From: Simkania negevensis
GTDB lineage: Bacteria > Chlamydiota > Chlamydiia > Chlamydiales > JAFITR01
Assembly (NCBI GenBank): GCA_017116025.1
Contig: JAFITR010000049.1
Coordinates: 1 to 9,571, forward strand
Reading direction: 5' to 3'
DNA length: 9,571 bases
The notes beneath the pieces were generated by a model, which was not told where the DNA came from, made no database searches, and was given only the letters and a program-made list of their open reading frames with translations. Shown piece after piece: positions 5,180-9,571 of this stretch; position 1 is the first letter of the stretch; each line of letters begins with the position of its first letter. A program made the position numbers and the translations under genes.

Positions 5180-7783
5180 ATGGGAAAATCGCTCATCATT
5201 GTTGAGTCGCCAGCGAAGATCAAGACGTTGCAGAAGTTCCTTGGCAAGGATTTTGTCTTTGCTTCGTCGTTCGGCCATATTCGCGATCTACCGGCGAAGG
5301 AGTTTGGTATTGACACCGAGGGAGAATTTGACCCTAAATATACGGTGTTGCCGGACAAGAAAGATGTTGTCAGTAAGCTTAAGAAGGCGGCAGCAGGTGT
5401 TGATGTTGTCTATCTCTCTCCCGACCCTGATCGTGAAGGAGAGGCTATCGCTTGGCATATTGCGAGCATCCTTCCGAAGGGAACTAAAATCAAGCGTGCG
5501 GCATTTCATTCGATCACGAAACGAGCTGTTCTTGACTCACTTGCCAATCCGAAAGAGATCGACTGTAATCTTGTGGATGCGCAACAGGCGCGTCGCCTTC
5601 TTGACCGCATTGTAGGGTATAAGATATCGCCTCTCCTTGCTCGGCGTATTCAGAGGCAGGGCAAAGGCTCTTTGTCTGCTGGTCGCGTGCAATCTGTTGC
5701 CCTTAAGCTCGTTGTCGATAGGGAAAAAGAGATCGATGCCTTTACCCCTGTGGAGTATTGGAATATTACTGCGTTGTTGAGTAAGCAGATCGATGGAAGG
5801 GCAACTTTCCGTGCTTTCCTGTATGCAGTTGACGGCAAGAAAGTAGAAAAAGAGGCTGTTGAAGGCAAAGACGTTGCTCTTGTTAGCAAGGAAAAAGATG
5901 CTATTGCTGTAGTAGATAGGCTGAAAGTGGCGTCGTACACTGTTGCGCGCGTAGAGAAAAAAGAGAAGAAACGTCACCCTGTCCCCCCCTTCATTACTTC
6001 GACACTGCAGCAGGAGGCTAGCCGCCATTTTGGCTATTCCGCTTCGAGAACGATGAGTGTTGCCCAAAGTCTTTACGAAGGGATTGACTTGGGCAGAGAA
6101 GGCTCTGAAGGGTTGATCACCTACATGCGTACCGATTCGGTGCGTGTTGCCCCTGAAGCGGTCCATGCCGTCCGTGAACTGATCAAGCAGCAGTATGGTC
6201 CGCAGTATCTCCCTGACCAGCCGAAAAACTATTCGACGAAGAAGAGCGCTCAAGATGCCCACGAAGCAATACGCCCGACAAACTTTTCCCATCCGCCAGA
6301 CAGTGTTAGAGCCTCTTTGACCAAAGACCAATACAATCTCTATTCACTTGTGTGGAAACGGTTTATTGCTTCACAGATGATGGCTGCTGTCTATGACACG
6401 GTATCTTGTGATATCGCTACAGACAACGGCATTCTCCTTAGAGCAACAGGTTCCGTACAGAAGTTCAATGGCTTTTTGGTCCTTTATGAAGAGAAGAATG
6501 ATGACGATGAGAGAAAAAAAGACGCCCTTCTTCCCCCTCTTGCAGAAGGCGAAAACCTCTCTTTAGAAGATCTCTTTTCCGAACAGGCCTTCACGCGTCC
6601 TCCTCCACGCTATACAGAGGCGTCATTGGTTAAAGAGTTAGAAAAATCGGGCATTGGACGCCCCTCGACGTATGCAGCGATCATGAACAAGATCCAAAGT
6701 CGTGAATATACGACGAAAGAAGGCAAGGCACTCAAGCCGACAGAGTTGGGCAGAGTAATCGCTTCCTTTTTGGAAAGCAGCTTCCAACAGATCATCAATA
6801 TCAACTTCACTGCGAAGATGGAAGATTCTCTTGAACTCATCGCTGAGGGGAAAAAAGAGTGGAAGGCGTTGATTAAAGAATTCTGGCACGATTTTATCCC
6901 CATCCTTGAAGAGGCGGAAAAGACGGCTTTTGTTCCTAAAATTATGACCGACATCGACTGTCCAAAATGTAAGCAGAATAAACTGCAGAAAGTGTGGGCG
7001 CGCTCTAAATACTTCTACGGATGTTCGGGCTATCCCGATTGTGAATTCTCTACTTCTATTGAAGAACTCAATTTTGATAAAAGCGAGTATGCTGAAGGGT
7101 TTGATTGGGATCAGTCATGCCCTTCGTGCGCTGCTCAGCCTATGCGTGTGCGTCATGGTCGCTTTGGACCCTTCCTCGGCTGTTCTCACTATCCTGAGTG
7201 TAAGGGAATCGTCAATATACCGAAAAAAGGAGAAGAGATCATTGATCCGGAGACGTTGTCTGTATGTCCGGCAATTGGTTGTGACGGAAAGCTAAGGCAA
7301 AGGAAATCGCGATACGGCAAAATGTTTTATTCCTGTTCAAATTACCCTGAGTGTGATGTGATTGCGAACAGCTTAGATACAGTGGAAACAAAATATCAAA
7401 ATTACCCGAAAACGGCCTATGTCAAAAAAACAAAGGCATCCGTAAAACAAACCAAAGGTAGAGAAATGAAGAAAACAGCAACAAAAACGGCAAAAAAAAC
7501 AACAACGAAAAAAACAACAACAAAAAAGACAGGGACAAGGTCTACAGCAATTACCGCTCCGCAGCCTCTTTCCAAAGAGCTTGCTGACCTCGTTGGAACA
7601 AACACGCTGTCTCGAGGGAATGTCATGAAAAAGGTGTGGGAATACATCAAAGGCAAGGATCTTCAAGATGCTAAAGACAGGCGTACGATCAATCCTGATG
7701 CGAAACTCGGCAAAGTCCTTGGTAGTACAAAACCGATCAGTATGTTTAAGATGACAGGGTTGCTTTCCAAGCATATCGGATAA
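5180..7783 (+). CDS. topA: DNA topoisomerase I with C-terminal SWIB domain
   Basis: This is a type IA topoisomerase that relaxes negative supercoils by transient single-strand cleavage. The Toprim domain opens with IIVESPAKIKTL and has the metal-binding DPDRE at 82-86. The active-site tyrosine is Tyr315 in GLITYMRTDS, and GIGRPSTYA follows in the core. Three C4 zinc ribbons follow: Cys 594/597/615/621, 647/650/668/674 and 696/701/719/725. After a Lys/Thr-rich linker (about 749-792) comes a SWIB domain (about 793-867, with PLSKELADLVG and the FKMTGLLSKHIG end). The TopA-SWIB fusion is characteristic of Chlamydiae. SWIB is otherwise a eukaryotic chromatin-remodelling module, and its bacterial role here is not established. 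The linker has an in-frame Met763 with its own Shine-Dalgarno-like sequence. All catalytic residues are intact. Confidence 0.98.
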   Translation: MGKSLIIVESPAKIKTLQKFLGKDFVFASSFGHIRDLPAKEFGIDTEGEFDPKYTVLPDKKDVVSKLKKAAAGVDVVYLSPDPDREGEAIAWHIASILPKGTKIKRAAFHSITKRAVLDSLANPKEIDCNLVDAQQARRLLDRIVGYKISPLLARRIQRQGKGSLSAGRVQSVALKLVVDREKEIDAFTPVEYWNITALLSKQIDGRATFRAFLYAVDGKKVEKEAVEGKDVALVSKEKDAIAVVDRLKVASYTVARVEKKEKKRHPVPPFITSTLQQEASRHFGYSASRTMSVAQSLYEGIDLGREGSEGLITYMRTDSVRVAPEAVHAVRELIKQQYGPQYLPDQPKNYSTKKSAQDAHEAIRPTNFSHPPDSVRASLTKDQYNLYSLVWKRFIASQMMAAVYDTVSCDIATDNGILLRATGSVQKFNGFLVLYEEKNDDDERKKDALLPPLAEGENLSLEDLFSEQAFTRPPPRYTEASLVKELEKSGIGRPSTYAAIMNKIQSREYTTKEGKALKPTELGRVIASFLESSFQQIININFTAKMEDSLELIAEGKKEWKALIKEFWHDFIPILEEAEKTAFVPKIMTDIDCPKCKQNKLQKVWARSKYFYGCSGYPDCEFSTSIEELNFDKSEYAEGFDWDQSCPSCAAQPMRVRHGRFGPFLGCSHYPECKGIVNIPKKGEEIIDPETLSVCPAIGCDGKLRQRKSRYGKMFYSCSNYPECDVIANSLDTVETKYQNYPKTAYVKKTKASVKQTKGREMKKTATKTAKKTTTKKTTTKKTGTRSTAITAPQPLSKELADLVGTNTLSRGNVMKKVWEYIKGKDLQDAKDRRTINPDAKLGKVLGSTKPISMFKMTGLLSKHIG
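7493..7522 (+). repeat. 15-bp tandem repeat with poly-A runs in the topA linker
   Basis: Two tandem 15-bp units (7493-7507 and 7508-7522) differ only at the last base and each encode Lys-Lys-Thr-Thr-Thr. The area holds runs of eight, seven and six A residues (7492-7499, 7508-7514, 7522-7527), so it is prone to replication or transcription slippage. A frameshift here would detach the SWIB domain while leaving the catalytic core and zinc ribbons intact. Confidence 0.75.
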
Positions 7784-7792
7784 CAAAGTTCT

Positions 7793-8860
7793 ATGATTAT
7801 TAGCCGCACGCCCTTTCGTGTTTCGCTTTTTGGCGGAGGGACAGACTATCCCGCCTGGTATAGGGAACATGGAGGGGCTGTTTTAGCCACGTCAATCGAT
7901 AAATATTGTTATATCAGCTGTCGCATCCTTCCTCCTTTTTTTTCCCATAAATATCGTATTGTCTATTCGCGTATAGAAAGTACTGTGGGGGTTGAAGAGA
8001 TTGAACACCCTGCCGTGCGTGCGATCTTGGGCGCTCTGCATACACCCTGTTGTGAGGCAGGGTTGGAGATTCATCACGACGGTGACTTGCCGGCACATTC
8101 GGGGTTGGGGTCAAGCTCCTCCTTTACCGTGGGGTTGATTCATGCTTTGAAGGCGTTACAAGGCAAGATGATGAGCAAGCGTGAGCTGGCAAAGACGGCG
8201 ATCCATATTGAGCAGGATTTGATCAAAGAAGATGTTGGCTCTCAAGATCAGGTCACAGCAGCGTATGGCGGCTTTAACAAGATTAACTTCTTGGAAAATG
8301 GCACATGGATGTGTGATCCCCTCATCATCGGACAAGAGCGGTTGATGGAGCTACAAGACCATCTGATGCTTTTTTTTACTGGGTTGTCGCGTTTGGCTCC
8401 GAAGATTGCCAGATCAAAGATCGACAACATGAAAAATCGACAGAGGGAACTCAAATATATCCAGGAGCTTGTTGAAGAAGGTGAGGCGATTTTAACGAGT
8501 TCAGAGGCGCATCTGCCGGATATCGGCAAGCTTTTGCATGAGTCGTGGCTACTGAAACGTAGCTTGTCGGATAAAGTCTCAACACCGCGTATCGATCAAA
8601 TTTACCAGGCTGCTCTCGATGGTGGTGCTATGGGAGGGAAGATCATTGGTGCTGGCGGCGGTGGTTTCCTCTTGCTCTTTTGTAAGCCAGAAAAACAGCC
8701 GCAAGTAAGAGAGGCGTTAAAGAAGTTGACCTATGTCTCTTTTGCTTTTGAACATTCGGGAAGCAAAATCGTTGTCTATGAACCACTCGATTTTCAAGCA
8801 TGGGATACTCGTCAACGAAGTAAAATCGACTCTAGAGATCTCGAGAGTCAATATGTCTGA
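7793..8860 (+). CDS. GHMP-family sugar kinase, HddA-like (heptose-7-phosphate kinase type)
   Basis: GHMP kinases transfer the ATP gamma-phosphate to small sugars or alcohols. This 355-aa protein has the sugar-kinase opening RTPFRVSLFGGGTDYPAWY, the ATP-binding GLGSSSS at 104-110 (after DLPAHS), and the C-terminal motif GAGGGG at 286-291. The pattern is that of the D-glycero-alpha-D-manno-heptose-7-phosphate kinase group (HddA/LmbP), which feeds GDP-heptose for surface polysaccharides. The substrate cannot be fixed from sequence, and no heptose isomerase, phosphatase or guanylyltransferase lies in the window. It starts 9 nt after the topA stop with a weak ribosome binding site, so it is probably the last gene of the array. 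About 23 residues after VVYEPLDF look like a non-conserved charged tail, encoded partly by a palindrome. Confidence 0.88.
   Translation: MIISRTPFRVSLFGGGTDYPAWYREHGGAVLATSIDKYCYISCRILPPFFSHKYRIVYSRIESTVGVEEIEHPAVRAILGALHTPCCEAGLEIHHDGDLPAHSGLGSSSSFTVGLIHALKALQGKMMSKRELAKTAIHIEQDLIKEDVGSQDQVTAAYGGFNKINFLENGTWMCDPLIIGQERLMELQDHLMLFFTGLSRLAPKIARSKIDNMKNRQRELKYIQELVEEGEAILTSSEAHLPDIGKLLHESWLLKRSLSDKVSTPRIDQIYQAALDGGAMGGKIIGAGGGGFLLLFCKPEKQPQVREALKKLTYVSFAFEHSGSKIVVYEPLDFQAWDTRQRSKIDSRDLESQYV
8828..8849 (+). repeat. 22-nt near-perfect palindrome at the 3' end of the sugar kinase gene
   Basis: GACTCT (8828-8833) pairs with AGAGTC (8844-8849). Inside, one A-G mismatch is followed by GAG/CTC around a 2-nt loop. 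It overlaps codons for the last residues (SRDLES) and ends about 9 nt before the stop codon at 8858-8860. No T-run follows, so it does not look like a classical terminator. It may protect the mRNA end or pause polymerase where two genes converge. Confidence 0.5.
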
Positions 8861-8893
8861 AAGATTATGCGAAGCAGGAACGAATGATCCCCA

Positions 8894-9403
8894 TTAAACA
8901 TACGCTGGCTGCCCTGACTGGTTCGCTTTTGAATGATCGAGAGCGGGTTTCACAATACCCGCGAGACCGAAAACCGTAGCAAGTACACCAAGGCCATAGC
9001 TCGCTACATGGAAGCAATAACCCCCTAAACTAAACAGCTCCAACGTTCCGATTACCAACTGCACTTTTGCTGCCGTTTCTTTGTCAAAAACAGTGTTGGC
9101 TGTAAAGTGAAGTCCTCTCCCTGCGAGAACAATCAGCGCGGGAATCGTTGCAACACCCGTAGCTAAACAGAATCCAGAAGCTGCAAACAAACCTAAAGCA
9201 AAGACAGGATGAGCAACTCTTTGTACTTTTTCAGGAAGAAAAGAAACCATTAGATTTGCTCCCCCTGCTATAAGGAGCGAAGGGAAAAAAGAGAGCGATT
9301 GATTAACCGCAACATAACCAGCTCCAATCGCTGTAAAAGCGGCTCCTAGTGCTGCAAAAGGAGTCTTAGGTATTGATTCTATGGGGTTTGCGTTGCTATC
9401 CAT
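8894..9403 (-). CDS. Hypothetical small multi-spanning membrane protein
   Basis: I do not recognise this 169-aa protein. A short polar N-terminus (about 1-14) has no cleavable signal peptide. It is followed by about five or six hydrophobic segments at roughly 16-34, 39-56, 65-82, 84-96, 114-131 and 133-151, then a polar tail (DHSKANQSGQPAYV). The segments are rich in Gly and Ala. The longest charged loop is about 98-113. Paired hydrophobic segments are also a feature of chlamydial inclusion membrane (Inc) proteins, but no sequence motif defines that group and the many spans here fit an ordinary inner-membrane protein equally well. The gene converges on the sugar kinase, with 33 nt between the stops. 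The start lacks a clear Shine-Dalgarno. Coding is supported by length, consistent hydrophobic periodicity and the absence of a better frame. Confidence 0.75.
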   Translation of the reverse strand: MDSNANPIESIPKTPFAALGAAFTAIGAGYVAVNQSLSFFPSLLIAGGANLMVSFLPEKVQRVAHPVFALGLFAASGFCLATGVATIPALIVLAGRGLHFTANTVFDKETAAKVQLVIGTLELFSLGGYCFHVASYGLGVLATVFGLAGIVKPALDHSKANQSGQPAYV

Positions 9404-9508
9404 TGTTGTTCAATTTTTTAATCTTTAAAAGATATTGAATAAAAACCCCTAGCATATTTGTTGTTAGAAATAAAAGATATGGTTAATTTTTCGTAAAAAC
9501 ATCTAGAA

Positions 9509-9529
9509 GAGTGCCCCTCCGGAGCACTC
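9509..9529 (-). terminator. GC-rich hairpin, possible terminator
   Basis: GAGTGC (9509-9514) pairs perfectly with GCACTC (9524-9529). Inside, a C/A mismatch is followed by CC/GG around a 3-nt loop. On the minus strand the stem is followed by TTCTAGATGTTTTT, an imperfect T-rich tail, so it could end transcription of a leftward gene lying beyond the window. On the plus strand it runs directly into GAGTTTGGCAGTTTT. Confidence 0.35.
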
Positions 9530-9530
9530 G

Positions 9531-9544
9531 AGTTTGGCAGTTTT
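9531..9544 (+). repeat. AGTTTGGCAGTTTT motif, right copy
   Basis: This 14-mer is the exact reverse complement of 14-27. It sits one base after the hairpin at 9509-9529. The match ends sharply on both sides, which argues for a short conserved element rather than a long duplicated segment. Confidence 0.5.
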
Positions 9545-9571
9545 ACAAAAAAATGAATATGCATTTTCAGG

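Larger units (their letters stand above)
9404..9571. other. AT-rich upstream region at the right edge
   Basis: No gene is seen in this stretch. The part nearest the membrane-protein gene (about 9404-9500) is strongly AT-rich and should hold its leftward promoter. I could not find a convincing -35/-10 pair. A compact dyad, ATCTTT-A-AAAGAT (9421-9433), lies about 18 nt before the start codon and could be an operator or chance in AT-rich DNA. The rest holds a GC-rich hairpin (9509-9529) and a copy of the TGGCAGTTTT motif. Confidence 0.5.

Noticed and set aside
5537..6331. Long minus-strand reading frame (264 codons) opposite topA
   Set aside because: It lies wholly within the well-supported topA catalytic core, its translation shows no domain, and it has no plausible start signal. 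It is an antisense shadow.
7373..7870. Minus-strand frame of 165 codons across the topA/kinase junction
   Set aside because: The Cys/Phe-rich stretch is only the reverse complement of the Lys/Thr-rich linker codons, and both plus-strand genes are certain.
8828..8849. Stacked restriction-like sites suggesting a cloning-vector polylinker
   Set aside because: The sequence stays in frame with the kinase and is flanked by ordinary genomic coding sequence on both sides, so a natural palindrome is the simpler reading.
8943..8962. Hairpin GCGGGT/ACCCGC with an 8-nt loop as a terminator for the rightward operon
   Set aside because: It lies inside the converging membrane-protein gene, encodes part of its conserved-looking hydrophobic end, and no T-run follows on the plus strand.
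9551..9567. AAAATG/CATTTT inverted repeat at the far right edge
   Set aside because: A six-base arm in AT-rich DNA is expected by chance, and the window ends too soon to judge its context.

Overview
The window looks like chromosomal DNA from a chlamydia outside the Chlamydiaceae (a Parachlamydia/Waddlia/Criblamydia-type 'environmental' chlamydia). The main clues are a topoisomerase I carrying a C-terminal SWIB domain, which is a chlamydial hallmark; the psd/mnmE/nth neighbourhood, which I recall as also adjacent in Chlamydiaceae; a two-finger-short, PVC-like Nth C-terminus; and protein sequences that match remembered chlamydial Psd and MnmE well. Base composition appears by eye to be in the mid to upper 40s % G+C. 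I did not count it and do not assign a species.

Layout. Positions 1-188 are non-coding. They hold a degenerate 9-nt TGTCCCTNN tandem repeat (G-rich on the minus strand, downstream of psd) and two copies of a TGGCAGTTTT-type motif in opposite orientation. psd (phosphatidylserine decarboxylase) runs leftward from about 1106 to 189. A short divergent intergenic region holds a near-consensus sigma-70-type promoter (TTGACA-17-TATCAT) reading rightward. From there, six genes run rightward with gaps of only 3-19 nt: a degenerate Hanks-type kinase (probable pseudokinase), mnmE, nth, dprA, topA-SWIB and a GHMP-family sugar kinase of the HddA type. This array is probably one transcription unit. A leftward gene for an unrecognised small multi-spanning membrane protein converges on it (8894-9403). 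The right edge (9404-9571) is AT-rich non-coding DNA with a GC-rich hairpin and a third copy of the TGGCAGTTTT motif.

How the genes fit together. mnmE (tRNA wobble-uridine modification), nth (base excision repair), dprA (loading of incoming single-stranded DNA onto RecA) and topA (relaxation of negative supercoils) are information-processing housekeeping genes. The sugar kinase and Psd belong to envelope biogenesis. No complete novel multi-gene system is evident. The points most worth a second look are the pseudokinase leading a housekeeping operon, a possible internal start that would release a Lys/Thr-rich SWIB protein from topA, the altered Psd self-cleavage site, the G-quadruplex-capable repeat behind psd, and the shared motif at the two edges of the window.
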